Shown here: piece after piece, positions 34,794-44,411 of the stretch | Position numbering within the stretch: position 1 is the stretch's first letter | Layout: each line of letters begins with the position of its first letter | NCBI RefSeq assembly: GCF_005281475.1 | Contig: NZ_CP040106.1 | Location: forward strand, 3,190,501 to 3,254,500 | Origin: Echinicola rosea | Lineage (GTDB): Bacteria > Bacteroidota > Bacteroidia > Cytophagales > Cyclobacteriaceae | DNA: 64,000 bases | Direction of reading: 5' to 3' | Notes under the pieces: model-generated | What the model was told of the DNA's origin: nothing | Database searches by the model: none | What the model saw: the letters and a program-made list of their open reading frames with translations, nothing else | Program-made: the position numbers and the translations under genes

Positions 34794-36345
34794 CCGAATA
34801 TGTGTGCCTTGGTTATTGCTGGGGCTTTTTATCCTGATGGCTTCCTGCAAGCCAACGGTAGAAGTGGACGTATTGATCACTGGGGGGATGGTGTTTGATG
34901 GTAATGATGCTCCTGCAAAACGTATGGAAGTAGGTATTACCGATGATAAGATCAGCTATGTGGGGACTCCCGGAGAGCATAGTATCTCCAGTCAGCAGAC
35001 AATCGATATTGCTGGCTTGTACCTGGCACCAGGGTTTATCGATCCACATACGCATGTGGAGCGGGAGCTGTCAGATCCTGAGCAAAAGGCCAATTTGCGC
35101 TATCTGAGACAGGGGGTGACGACGGTCTTTGCAGGGAATGATGGCAGCAGTCCCATGCCCATCAAGCGGAAACTGGACGAGTGGGAGAGAAATGGCATCG
35201 GCACCAATGCTGCTTTACTCGTCGGCCATGGATCGGTAAGAAGAGTGGTGATGGGAATGGAAGCAAAAGAAGCCAACCCAAATGAGCTAACGGAAATGGA
35301 AGAGGTCGTCAATAAGTCGATGGAAGAGGGAGCTTTTGGGATTTCTACAGGGCTGTTTTATTCGCCCGGCAGCTTTGCCAACATGAGCGAGGTGATTGCG
35401 CTGTCCAAAGTCGTAGCCAAGCATAATGGTATTTATGATACGCATATGCGTGATGAGGGCTCTTACAATATTGGCTTGATGAATGCGGTCAGGGAAACCA
35501 TTAATATTGGAAAAAAATCAGGTGTAGCTGTGCATATTTCCCATATCAAATGCCTCGGGACGGATGTATGGGACAAAAGCCCCGAGGTAATCGAGCTGAT
35601 AGAAAAGGCTAGGGAGCAAGGTGTCCACGTAACAGCCAACCAATATCCCTATTTGGCGTCCAGAACTTCCCTCAAAGCTGCTTTGGTGCCCCGGTGGGCA
35701 GAGGACGGTGGATATGAAAAAATGATAAAGCGGTTTGATGATCCAGGGTTAAGAGATACGTTGATCGCTGGGATCACCAAAAACCTTCGCAAAAGGGGCG
35801 GACCCGAATCGCTGATATTTTCCGATGCCGTGGAGAAAAATATGAATGGAAAGAGCTTGGGTGAAATGGCCAAGGAGTTGGGCATGAGTTTGCCACAGGC
35901 TACTATGGAAATCCTCAGAAACGATGGGGGCATCAAAGTGATATCCTTTAACATGAAAGAAAGTGACTTGGAGCGGTTCATGCAGCAGCCGTGGGTGATG
36001 ACAGGGTCTGATGGTGGAGCAGGACACCCCAGACAATTTGGTACCTTTCCCCGGAAAGTGCATAAGTATGTGCAGGAAGAAGCGGTGATCGATCTGGCGT
36101 TTATGGTGCATAGTTCGTCCGGTTTGACGGCAGCAACTTTTGGTGTGAAGGGTAGGGGATTTGTAGAAGAAGGGTACTTTGCCGATTTGATTGTCTTTGA
36201 TCCAGAGAAAGTGAAAGATATGGCCACCTTTGAGGCTCCCTATGAGGAAGCAGAGGGTATAGATTATGTTTGGGTGAATGGAGAACTGGTGATCGAGAAA
36301 GGTAAATATACTGGTAAATTGGCCGGAAAGGCCTTGAGGAAATGA
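34783..36345 (+). CDS. N-acyl-D-amino-acid deacylase lipoprotein
   Basis: A 520-aa amidohydrolase with a lipoprotein signal (LLLGLFILMASCK, Cys near residue 23). It has the D-aminoacylase pattern: DVLITGGMVFDGND at the start, the metal motif GFIDPHTHVE (near 86), a DTHMRDEG His (near 225), HISHIK (near 255) and GSDGG (near 407). A final strand VNGELVIEKGKYTG restores the composite beta-sandwich. The enzyme hydrolyses N-acyl-D-amino acids to the free D-amino acid. It overlaps the racemase gene by 11 nt and ends the operon. This gives a complete route: cleavage, deacylation and racemisation of D-residues outside the cytoplasm. Confidence 0.9.
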   Translation: MKNNRICVPWLLLGLFILMASCKPTVEVDVLITGGMVFDGNDAPAKRMEVGITDDKISYVGTPGEHSISSQQTIDIAGLYLAPGFIDPHTHVERELSDPEQKANLRYLRQGVTTVFAGNDGSSPMPIKRKLDEWERNGIGTNAALLVGHGSVRRVVMGMEAKEANPNELTEMEEVVNKSMEEGAFGISTGLFYSPGSFANMSEVIALSKVVAKHNGIYDTHMRDEGSYNIGLMNAVRETINIGKKSGVAVHISHIKCLGTDVWDKSPEVIELIEKAREQGVHVTANQYPYLASRTSLKAALVPRWAEDGGYEKMIKRFDDPGLRDTLIAGITKNLRKRGGPESLIFSDAVEKNMNGKSLGEMAKELGMSLPQATMEILRNDGGIKVISFNMKESDLERFMQQPWVMTGSDGGAGHPRQFGTFPRKVHKYVQEEAVIDLAFMVHSSSGLTAATFGVKGRGFVEEGYFADLIVFDPEKVKDMATFEAPYEEAEGIDYVWVNGELVIEKGKYTGKLAGKALRK

Positions 36346-36567
36346 ATTTACGAAGTGCCAAGGAGGTAGCTTTTAGGATTTGCTGCGCATTTTTTGCTGT
36401 TCGGGGATTTGTAATCCCGAACCCTAATATTGGGGATTTGTAATCCCCCAGTGCGTTTAAACATGGCATGAACTACTTATATATTCAGATAGGCTCTTTT
36501 TCATTTAAGCAATAGGACTAAGTATTTGATATGAATTAAAAAATATTTCAATTAATTTATTGAATTA
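36346..36567. repeat. intergenic region with two ATTTGTAAT-core hairpins
   Basis: Hairpins TCGGGGATTTGTAATCCCGA (36401-36420) and TGGGGATTTGTAATCCCC (36431-36448) stand in tandem, 10 nt apart, after the deacylase stop. They lack T-tracts. The remaining sequence is AT-rich and has partial similarity to the area upstream of tRNA-like copy 1. Confidence 0.6.
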
Positions 36568-36599
36568 TTTGTAAAATAAATCAAGTGTTGTTACCTTTA
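36568..36599 (+). promoter_or_regulatory. Bacteroidota-type promoter of tRNA-like RNA copy 2
   Basis: TTTG at 36568-36571, a 20-nt spacer, then TACCTTTA at 36592-36599, as in copy 1. Confidence 0.7.
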
Positions 36600-36634
36600 C
36601 AACATAAGGGATGGACAAAAGGTCTTTCAGATAC

Positions 36635-36757
36635 TGTAGGGTGATGAAATTGGCAGACATGCCCCCCTGTCTCGGGGGTGGGGATCTGGGATAAAGCAAA
36701 TATCGAGCTCGTGTTTTGCCTAACTGCCCCGTGGAGGTTCGAGTCCTTCCCCTACAG
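36635..36757 (+). ncRNA. tRNA-like RNA with GUC anticodon and very long variable arm, copy 2
   Basis: This is the better-formed copy. The acceptor TGTAGGG/CCCTACA pairs perfectly over 7 bp (and C36634 with G36757 would make 8). The T-arm is GGAGG-TTCGAGT-CCTTC (one G-U). The D-arm is ATG/CAT with GG in the loop. The anticodon arm has 5 C-G pairs, with loop CTGTCTC and anticodon GTC at 36669-36671. The variable arm is about 52 nt, closed by GGGG/CCCC with an inner GCAAA/TTTGC stem. In the inner hairpin a C-G pair of copy 1 is a T-G pair here. No CCA is encoded. It has its own promoter and terminator and lies just downstream of the D-amino-acid operon. It is too long and odd for a standard tRNA, and its function is unknown. 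Confidence 0.7.
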
Positions 36758-36788
36758 CAGGTTATTTTGGGTTTATTGTTAATTGACT

Positions 36789-36822
36789 AAAGCTATGAGA
36801 TTGTTTTCATAGCTTTTTTTTT
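36789..36822 (+). terminator. rho-independent terminator of tRNA-like RNA copy 2
   Basis: The same 10-bp perfect stem as copy 1 (36789-36798 with 36807-36816), followed by a run of T to 36822. Confidence 0.85.
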
Positions 36823-37365
36823 GGCCTAGTTGAAAAGTTACAGGATTGAAAAATTGGAAGATTGCTTCTACTCGATCCCCACTGGCCCCACTAGTCCGCA
36901 TTTGGAATGCGGACTTCCGAGCAAGGCATTTGTATTGCCACCCTTTCAATCTGCCCATATTAAAACCTTCCATTCTTTCTACCAACTAATCTTCCAATCT
37001 TACAATCTTCCCACCCTTACAATTCTAATAATGGGCTGCATGAATTCTTGATCAGCAGGTAATATGCGAATTGTGCGTGATTTTTTGATGGATGAAGCCG
37101 TAAAAACTGTAGTTTTGGCCATTATTAATGAAATTCCACTGATATAAAATGTTCCCCATTTGACCTTTCGCTGAAAATTTTACTTTTGTCAGCCTCGGTT
37201 GTTTTTTTGCTTGTGAATCCCGCTAGTTCTGCATTTGAAATGCGAACGGTGGCGAACGGCATTTATAATGCTCCAGAAGGAGTGCCAGCGACACGGATGA
37301 TAGCTGCCTTTGCGCGAAAATTTTGCTCATATAAGATGGAAAAGTACCAATAGTTGGTGGATAAT
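36823..37365. repeat. intergenic region with repeat fragments
   Basis: Contains the hairpin GTCCGCATTTGGAATGCGGAC (36894-36914, written in two parts because of its palindromic arms) and GGCATTTGTATTGCC just after it, a match to the start of the 368-bp repeat at 23994. At 37225-37310 are a GCATTTGAAATGC hairpin and a fragment shared with 14155 and 38990 (GGAGTGCCAGCGACACGGATGAT). No gene seen. Confidence 0.5.
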
Positions 37366-37399
37366 TTTGTGGAGTAAATCAATAATTCAACTACTTTTG
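37366..37399 (+). promoter_or_regulatory. probable promoter of the GH43 gene at 37426
   Basis: TTTG at 37366-37369 and a perfect TACTTTTG (TAnnTTTG) at 37392-37399, with a slightly long 22-nt spacer. The ATG follows at 37426. Confidence 0.5.
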
Positions 37400-37425
37400 A
37401 CTGTTGTCAACTATTTAGAATAATT

Positions 37426-38586
37426 ATGATGCGTTACCCATTTGATCATTTGTGCAGACAGGTTCTTTCCCTTGTGGTTATCATTTTTCTTTTTGCTTGT
37501 AATGCGGAAAAGGAAGAAAAAGCGTCCGTAAAAGTGCAACTAACGGAAGGAAAAACGTATAGCAATCCCTTGGATGTCGCTTTTGGTGATCCGTTTATCT
37601 TAAATGATCAAAACGGCAAGTACTATATGTATGGTACAGGTGGCGGCGCTGAGGATGGCTTCGCGGCTTATTCATCTGACAATCTGGTGGACTGGGAATT
37701 CGAGGGGCAAGTTTATCGTGGCAATACGGAAGATTCGTGGGCATTGAAATTCTTTTGGGCGCCTGAAGTATATAAGATGGACGGAAAATACTACATGTTT
37801 TTCAGTGCCCAGTGGAAGGTAAACCCTACAAATGAGGAAGAAAACTTTATGATCGGTGTGGCCGTGGCAGATAGCCCAACAGGCCCTTTTAAGGAGATGT
37901 ACGATCGTCCTATCTTTGACCCGGGATATCCCATTATTGATGCCAATGTGTATCAGGAAGATGGTAAATACTATCTCTATTATTCCAGGGCTTGTTACAA
38001 ACATCCGGTAGAAAGTGAAGTGGCCGATTGGGCAAGGGAAAAGGGTTGGTATGAAGAAATCGAAGAAAGTTGGGTATATGGTGTGGAACTTAAACCTGAT
38101 TTTTCAGGAGTGATTGGTGACCCAGTGTTGTGTTTACGGCCACCTTTAAGAATGGATGATACACAGGCTGAATGGGAGAGCCGATCGGTGACCAAACATG
38201 AGATCAACCGACGGTGGACTGAAGGATCTGTGATTTTTAAGCATAAAGACACCTATTACATCATGTATTCGAGTAATTACTATGCTGGCCAAAACTATGC
38301 AGTCGGTTACGCCACTGGGAAAAGCCCCTTGGGACCATTTACAAAGGCGGCCAACAACCCCGTTCTAGAATTGAATACACCCAAAGGAGGGGAGGTTACC
38401 GGAACAGGCCATAACAATATCGTCTTTTTGGATAATGGAGAGATGTATTGCGTGTACCACGGCCGAACCAAGGAATCTGGCCAAGAGAGGGTGGTATTCC
38501 TGGATAAAATGGAAATCCAGGCCGATGGAACCTTGGCCGTGCATGGTCCCACGACCAACCCCCAACCAGTGCCTTTAAAGAAATAG
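37426..38586 (+). CDS. GH43 lipoprotein, probable arabinosidase/xylosidase
   Basis: A 386-aa lipoprotein (signal VLSLVVIIFLFAC, Cys near residue 25). The GH43 triad is complete: Asp in VAFGDPFIL, Asp in IIDANVYQEDGK and Glu in RWTEGSVIFKH. TGTGHNNIVF provides the His seen late in this family. Blade motifs (YYMYGTG, YYMFFSAQW, YYLYYSRAC) are regular. It stands alone between two large repeat regions and has its own promoter-like boxes. It is probably a further exo-acting enzyme of the arabinan locus, cut off from the left half by the D-amino-acid operon. Confidence 0.88.
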   Translation: MMRYPFDHLCRQVLSLVVIIFLFACNAEKEEKASVKVQLTEGKTYSNPLDVAFGDPFILNDQNGKYYMYGTGGGAEDGFAAYSSDNLVDWEFEGQVYRGNTEDSWALKFFWAPEVYKMDGKYYMFFSAQWKVNPTNEEENFMIGVAVADSPTGPFKEMYDRPIFDPGYPIIDANVYQEDGKYYLYYSRACYKHPVESEVADWAREKGWYEEIEESWVYGVELKPDFSGVIGDPVLCLRPPLRMDDTQAEWESRSVTKHEINRRWTEGSVIFKHKDTYYIMYSSNYYAGQNYAVGYATGKSPLGPFTKAANNPVLELNTPKGGEVTGTGHNNIVFLDNGEMYCVYHGRTKESGQERVVFLDKMEIQADGTLAVHGPTTNPQPVPLKK

Positions 38587-39060
38587 TGCAAAGTGGTGAA
38601 TCTTGAGACGTGAGATATGTGTACAGTGGGGGTCGAGATGCGAAATTTTACAAATGCTGGGTTGTGCTGGGTCTTTGCCCCGGCACTGGTAAGTTTTGAG
38701 TCGCTGACTCAATTGTGCTGTTCCAGATTTGTAACCCTCTCATTTTTTGCCAAATATAATAATGAAAACTAATATTTATCCGGTCAACACTAATCAGGGA
38801 AATACAAGGGCAAACGCATTAAAAAAATGTTCCTGATCGCATTTTTTCACCCCATCCCACCATTCGGTAAGATAGGCTACTGCGGTTTCTAATGTATAAA
38901 TCGAGGCAAAAATGCTATCGGCACGATAAATTTTGTAACCAGAGGATGAATCCGTAGGAACTTAAGCGCTCATCATCCGTGCTGATGGCACTCCATCGGC
39001 ACGGATGATGGCTATGCCTACATGAAAATTTTTTCCCTTCAAAACACTAAAAAAACCTCA

Positions 39061-39214
39061 GTTCGATTATAAAATCGTCACTGCGAGGCTTAGAGGGAGA
39101 TATGAGGGGTGGAAGCCGTGGCAGCTCGCCGCGGCGAGTTGCCACACCCTTTTCCAACCCACATCCTCCTTAAAAGGGTTCGCTTTTAATAAAAAAATTC
39201 AGTCGAGCTTAGGT
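39061..39214 (+). repeat. 160-bp CGTCA-ended repeat
   Basis: Shares ends and body with 44601-44760 and the reverse copy 3759-3920, including GCTCGCCGCGGCGAG and CCACACCCTTTTCCAACCC. Confidence 0.7.
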
Positions 39215-39416
39215 TAAAAACGTTTGACCTGAGATAATAGGGGGGGTAATAAATGCTGTCGGGGATTTGAATGTTCGGGATTTGTAATCCCCCTCGGCCA
39301 TTTGTGAAGTGGACAAACATCAAGGATATAGAATTCCACCCACTTACATCCGTTATCCTGCCGGCTATGGCCTACCGTAAGACCAGCTTTGCTCCGCTCG
39401 TGATGACGGGGTGTTT

Positions 39417-39554
39417 AACCCGAAACATACCATAGAAAATCTATTACGGCCTGAAAATGCTTTAAAATCAGTTGCTTCGCTTCCCGGTTGATCGGGACCG
39501 ATTTTCTTGCATTTTCCGTCCTCAATACTAATCCTATTGCATAATGCGGGTTTA
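39417..39554 (-). repeat. degenerate copy of the 171-bp inverted-end element
   Basis: Begins AACCCGAAACAT and ends GCATAATGCGGGTTT. The middle keeps GATTTTCTTGCA and the Bacteroidota element's general order but has many changes. Confidence 0.5.
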
Positions 39555-40355
39555 GTGCCGTTTAGTTAGTGCGTATCTGGAAAATACGGGTTCTATATTT
39601 TTCCTTGGGCAGTTATTTTTCTAGCTAAATTCCTAGGTGGTTTTCATCCCTTTACCTTTGTATTTTTTTTACTTCAGGCCAAAAAAGTAACCAAAAAACC
39701 CCGCGGCTACGCCACGGCGCACAGGTGTGCATCTATTGGGCTAAAATTAAAGCCTACCCCCCATGCAGGCAAACTCCTCCTGTCTAAAGCCAAGCAGGCC
39801 TATTTAAAGCCAGGTAAACCTTCTTTAGCCGCCAACATTCTTTTTGTCAGCCTTTCGGCAAACAAGCCTGCCTTCTTGCCTACCCGCTTTTTAATTTCTT
39901 AACGCCCAATACCTGCAAGGCGGATTCAGTTAATAAGTCCCAAAAAGGTATCGCTTCCTTATTACGGCCCTTGGTATGCCTGTTTTCCAGCCGATGGTGG
40001 AGGCCGTTAAGAAAGGGAGTTGGCTCGCGTCGTGGAACAGCGAGCCCCACTCGCTTTTAGGCCGTAGCCATCGGGTGGAAATTAAAATGGGTGACGGATC
40101 CACGTCGCAGGGGAAATCCATGTCCCATTTTAAAGGACAGACCACCGGCCTAGATTTTTTTCTTTCTTTTTTCATCAATGGAAAAAAGGAAAAGGATAAA
40201 ATCCATCAAAATGGCCAAAGCCATACAATTAAAGTCAAATAGAAAAGAAACTCCTAGCAGGTGAAAACAGGGAAATGGCCTTAACTAAACGGCATTAAAT
40301 CCGGGTTTAATTATGGGACAGCCTCGCTGATATATAAGTGATAAATAAACGCAGA

Positions 40356-43300
40356 TCAAAGTGTTTCGGAATTTTTGCTAAAGTCCTTTGGAAGTTCTCC
40401 GAATTGCTTTTGGAAGCATTTTGAGAAGTAAGATGGTGAATTGAAGCCTACTTTTTCACTAATTTCAGTTACGGTATATTGGCCATTTTGTAGCATTTCC
40501 GCTGCTTTTTTCAGCCTTACCAATCTGATGTAACCATTTGGGGTCATTTTGGATACCCCCTTGATTTTGCGAAGGAGGCTTGATTGGCTCATGCAGAGGA
40601 TGTCCGCCAGTTCATTGACACCAAAGCTTTCATTGTCGAGGTTTTCGAGTATTGCTTCGTTGGCTTGGAATAGAAATTCCTCATCTGCTCGTGTATGGGC
40701 GATGGTTTCTACATTGACCATGGGCTGATTGGCAAAGGCCTGGCGTACCTGGTCTCGATAGTGGAGGAGGTTTTTGATCTGCAAACTCAGGTGATCCATG
40801 CTAAAAGGCTTTTCCAGGTAAACATCAGCACCCAATTCCATACCCTCTATTTTTGACTGTAAGGTGTTTTTGGCCGTCAGCATAATCACAGGAATATGGC
40901 TGAAGTTAACGTCGGATTTGACGATGTCACAAAATGCAAATCCATCCATAACAGGCATCATCACATCGGTAATCACCAGATCGATCGGTTTTTCATTTAG
41001 TTGCTTGATACCTTCTTGGCCATTTTCAGCCCTATAGATATGGTATTCCCCTTTCAGCTGATCATAAATAAATTTTTGTAAATCATTATTGTCTTCCACA
41101 ATTAAAATAGCCCTTCTTGAGGAGGAAGGTTTGGGTTGTTTTTGCGTTTTTTTCTGTTCGAACACATCAAGGTCTTTGATGGGAGACGCTGTTATCTTTA
41201 TGGTGTTTTTTTGTTTGACAGGAAGGTCCAGTATAAAGGTGTTTCGACCTTTTGGGTTGCTGGGATCTACATGCAGTGTGCCACCATGCATCTCGGCAAG
41301 AGACCGTGCGAGGGGAAGGCCTAGGCCCGTCCCTGATGCGCTGTGCTTGTTGGACTCGTCACCGACTTGGAAAAATGGTTCAAAGATTTTCTCTCGGTTT
41401 TCCGGACTTATAAGGTTGCCGTCGTTGCTTACAATCACTTTGAAATGGGTGTCGTCAGGAGAAATGACCATTTCCAGTTGTGCAGTGCTTTCTGCATTTT
41501 TGATGGCATTGGAGAGCAGGTTACTGATGATTTTGGTAAAAGCCTCCCGGTCTATGTCTGCGAAGAAAGGTTCTGCTCTCTTTAGAAAGTGGAAGTTGAT
41601 GTATTGCTGTTCGGCACTGCCTTTGAATCGTATGTAGTTGTCCTCCAGTAATTTGTTTATTTCTATTCTGGTAAAATTCAGGGTGATTCCTTTTTTTTCT
41701 GTTTTTCTAAAATCCAACAACTCATTGCTCAGATCGATCAGCCTATTGGTGTTTTTGTTCATAATCTGTAGGCTCTCTTTGACCGTAGGGGTGATGGAAT
41801 TTTCTTTTTTTAGAATGCTCTCCAAAGGTCCTTTGATCAGGGTCAGCGGTGTTCTGATTTCATGGGTAATGTTAGTGAAGAATTCAATCTTTGATTGGTA
41901 GATTTCACGTTGTTTTTCATCTTCTAACCGCTTGAATGCAGCGGCTTGTCGATGATGGATCCGATTCTTGTAAAACTTTAGCACCAAGTAAAATGTTAAG
42001 ACGATCAGTAAAGCATAGACCAAATAGGCCCATCTGGTCTGCCAGAAAGGGGGAAGTATGGTGATCTGAAGGCTCGTTTCCCGATCGCTCCACTCTCCAA
42101 AAACATCCGCCGTTTTGATTTTAAGGGTATAATCACCTGGCGGTAAATAGGAGTAGTTTATACGTTGATTTTGGGGGAGGTATGTCCAGTTTTTGTCGAA
42201 GCCCTCCATTTTGTAGGCATAGGGTAGGGCATCCGATGCGGTATAGCTGAGCGCCGCAAAATCAAAACTCAAAGAAGATTGGCTGTGGTTAAGCGTGATG
42301 GCTGAGGTTTTGGTGATAGATGCATCAAGAATCGGGTCTTCACCACCAATAGGTACAGGTGTATTGAAGATCTGAATACCCGTAATGACTACTGGTGGAT
42401 CATACTCATAGGGTTCAAATTCCCTCGGGTCAAATGAAATAAAGCCATTGAGGCAACCAAAATAGAGCGTGCCGTCTTTTGCCCGATAGCCGCTTTTGTA
42501 GTTGAAAGGGTAGGGCATCAGGCCATTGTCCTTGGTAAACAGCCGGTATTCGGTGGTTTGGGGGTTGAATTCCAAAAGGCCCCGGTTACAAGTGATCCAG
42601 AGGTGACCTGAGATATCTTCCAAAATTTTATAGATACTATTGGAAGGAAATCCATTATCGGTGTTAAAAACCGTGAAGTCATCACTTTTTTCATTGTAAA
42701 TACAAAACCCACCACCTTCTGTGGCGATCCACATCCTGTTTTGGCTATCTTCGAAAATATTGATGATGGAATAGTGAGGCAAAGAATTGGGATTATTGGG
42801 ATCTGGACGGAATGTCTTGATGTTTCCAGTCTCAGGATTATAGCGAATCAGGCCATTGGAGTAGGTTCCAAGCCATAAATTGCCCTCATGGTCTTCTAGC
42901 ATGTCATAAATGAATTGGTTCCCGATCTCATTGATAAAATCCACGGAATTGTCCTCTTCATTGAGTTTAAAAAGCCCTACCACCGTTCCCAGCCAGACTT
43001 GTTTGTTATGATCTACCAGCAGGCTTTGCATTTCATTGTCATCAGGGGTATTAAGCTCGCTGTGGATTTGGATGTTGTTTATCTTTTTGGTGTTGAGGTT
43101 GATGTGGTTTAGCCCGATTGCGAACGTCACCGTACCTACCCATAACTCATCATCTTTTCTTACCAGTCCATGGATATTATGATAGGAAAGGCTTTCTGAG
43201 GTGTTGTTAGGAAGATATACGGTGTATGTGTCTGATTTTGGATCATAGTGGTTAAGGCCTGCATCCTCTGTACCTATCCAAATGGTGCCTTTTTTACCTT

Positions 43301-44411
43301 CTTCAAACTCCCTGACGCGCTGTCCGCTAATGGTGTTGCTGTTGGGAATGGGGTAATGTTTTTTAAATTTTGAAGGATGGTTGGGGAGAAAATTCAATCC
43401 TCCAAAGTAAGTGCCTATCCACATTCCTCCTTCTATATCCCGTTCGATGCAGTACACGGCGTTGTCTGAAATGGAATAGGGGTCGTTAAGGTTTTCCTTA
43501 AAATGTTTGAACTTATTTTTTTCGAGGTCATAGATGAAAAGCCCTGATTCCGTAGCGATCCAGAGTTCATTATCAGAGATTTTGCAAAAATCCCTGATGA
43601 AAAGGTTTTTTCCGTTTGGAGCCTTGGTAAGCAGGGGAGTGACTTCTCCACTGTTTTTATCCATTTCCCAAACGCCCAGGTCCTTCGTTCCCAGTAATAT
43701 ATTGGTGCCGTGGTCTTCCATTTGTAGCACCGCGGCTTTGATCACCTCGGGGTGGGAAAGGTACTGCTGGAATTTCTCGGATTCAGGAAGGAATTTATGG
43801 ACACCGAGCCTTGAATTGGCTACCCATACTTCTCCTTTTTCATCTACCAAAACATCGGTGGTGTTATTGTCATGAAGGTTGGTGTTGGTTCTGCTGATTT
43901 CTTGGTATTGGAAAAGGGAATCACTTTCAAGGTTATACCGAAAAAGTCCTCTGCTGTTGACCGCAAAGTAGATATTGCCGTTTAGATCTTCGGTGATTTT
44001 CCCTACTGACCCGTCAATCTGATTTCCTTTGGTGGAAATTTTATCAAAATGGCTAAACCGTTCAGTGGAGGAATTATAAGTGTACATGCCATGTGCTGTT
44101 CCCACCCAAATGGTGTTTCGGCTATCCTCAAACAGACCGTAAATAAAATTATCCTTCAAGCCGGATTCATTGCCGGCTTCTGGACTGAATACCTTAAAAT
44201 TATGCCCATCGTAACGGTTGAGCCCATTTTTGGTGCCGAACCACATAAAGCCCTGCTGATCTTGAAGGATAGAAAAGACCGTACTTCCCGAAAGGCCGTC
44301 CTCCATGGTGATGTGCTCGAAATAATAGTCTTGATTTTGGCCAAAGCCTGGTAGGATGATCCCTGCACAACAAACTAGAAGTAGTAAAGTAGTTTTGATA
44401 AATGATCGCAT
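40356..44411 (-). CDS. hybrid two-component system regulator (sensor, kinase, receiver and AraC HTH in one protein)
   Basis: A 1351-aa membrane protein. A signal peptide is followed by a periplasmic sensor of two seven-bladed propellers built from reg_prop repeats (many copies of the type MWFGTKNGLNRYD and LWIATESGLFIYD) and a Y_Y_Y domain (about 690-780). A membrane helix is at about 787-807. The cytoplasmic part has HisKA (phospho-His in FFTNITHEIRTPL, near 847), the HATPase (NLLSNAIKN, GTGLGLPLA), a receiver (phospho-Asp in VITDVMMP, near 1147) and an AraC-type HTH (about 1240-1345). Such proteins bind an oligosaccharide directly and switch on the adjacent susCD. It is divergent from the SusC at 45451 and is therefore the likely activator of the arabinan locus. 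Confidence 0.95.
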   Translation of the reverse strand: MRSFIKTTLLLLVCCAGIILPGFGQNQDYYFEHITMEDGLSGSTVFSILQDQQGFMWFGTKNGLNRYDGHNFKVFSPEAGNESGLKDNFIYGLFEDSRNTIWVGTAHGMYTYNSSTERFSHFDKISTKGNQIDGSVGKITEDLNGNIYFAVNSRGLFRYNLESDSLFQYQEISRTNTNLHDNNTTDVLVDEKGEVWVANSRLGVHKFLPESEKFQQYLSHPEVIKAAVLQMEDHGTNILLGTKDLGVWEMDKNSGEVTPLLTKAPNGKNLFIRDFCKISDNELWIATESGLFIYDLEKNKFKHFKENLNDPYSISDNAVYCIERDIEGGMWIGTYFGGLNFLPNHPSKFKKHYPIPNSNTISGQRVREFEEGKKGTIWIGTEDAGLNHYDPKSDTYTVYLPNNTSESLSYHNIHGLVRKDDELWVGTVTFAIGLNHINLNTKKINNIQIHSELNTPDDNEMQSLLVDHNKQVWLGTVVGLFKLNEEDNSVDFINEIGNQFIYDMLEDHEGNLWLGTYSNGLIRYNPETGNIKTFRPDPNNPNSLPHYSIINIFEDSQNRMWIATEGGGFCIYNEKSDDFTVFNTDNGFPSNSIYKILEDISGHLWITCNRGLLEFNPQTTEYRLFTKDNGLMPYPFNYKSGYRAKDGTLYFGCLNGFISFDPREFEPYEYDPPVVITGIQIFNTPVPIGGEDPILDASITKTSAITLNHSQSSLSFDFAALSYTASDALPYAYKMEGFDKNWTYLPQNQRINYSYLPPGDYTLKIKTADVFGEWSDRETSLQITILPPFWQTRWAYLVYALLIVLTFYLVLKFYKNRIHHRQAAAFKRLEDEKQREIYQSKIEFFTNITHEIRTPLTLIKGPLESILKKENSITPTVKESLQIMNKNTNRLIDLSNELLDFRKTEKKGITLNFTRIEINKLLEDNYIRFKGSAEQQYINFHFLKRAEPFFADIDREAFTKIISNLLSNAIKNAESTAQLEMVISPDDTHFKVIVSNDGNLISPENREKIFEPFFQVGDESNKHSASGTGLGLPLARSLAEMHGGTLHVDPSNPKGRNTFILDLPVKQKNTIKITASPIKDLDVFEQKKTQKQPKPSSSRRAILIVEDNNDLQKFIYDQLKGEYHIYRAENGQEGIKQLNEKPIDLVITDVMMPVMDGFAFCDIVKSDVNFSHIPVIMLTAKNTLQSKIEGMELGADVYLEKPFSMDHLSLQIKNLLHYRDQVRQAFANQPMVNVETIAHTRADEEFLFQANEAILENLDNESFGVNELADILCMSQSSLLRKIKGVSKMTPNGYIRLVRLKKAAEMLQNGQYTVTEISEKVGFNSPSYFSKCFQKQFGELPKDFSKNSETL

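Larger units (their letters stand above)
38587..40355. repeat. 1.8-kb gene-free repeat cluster
   Basis: It holds, in order: a low-complexity GAGA/GTGA stretch (38600-38640); a long interspersed repeat (38803-39045, also at 13756-14215); a 160-bp CGTCA-ended repeat (39061-39214); an ATTTGTAAT hairpin (39276-39292); a degenerate reverse copy of the 171-bp element (39417-39554); and a degenerate relative of the TIR element (about 39588-40316) with the empty group II intron target AAAAAAGTAACC at 39681-39692. A short frame at 39976-40242 looks like repeat sequence. No gene is supported. Confidence 0.65.

Noticed and set aside
39976..40242. 88-aa frame in the repeat cluster, and an 82-aa frame on the other strand
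   Set aside because: Both lie in degenerate element sequence. No recognisable domain or initiation context was seen.
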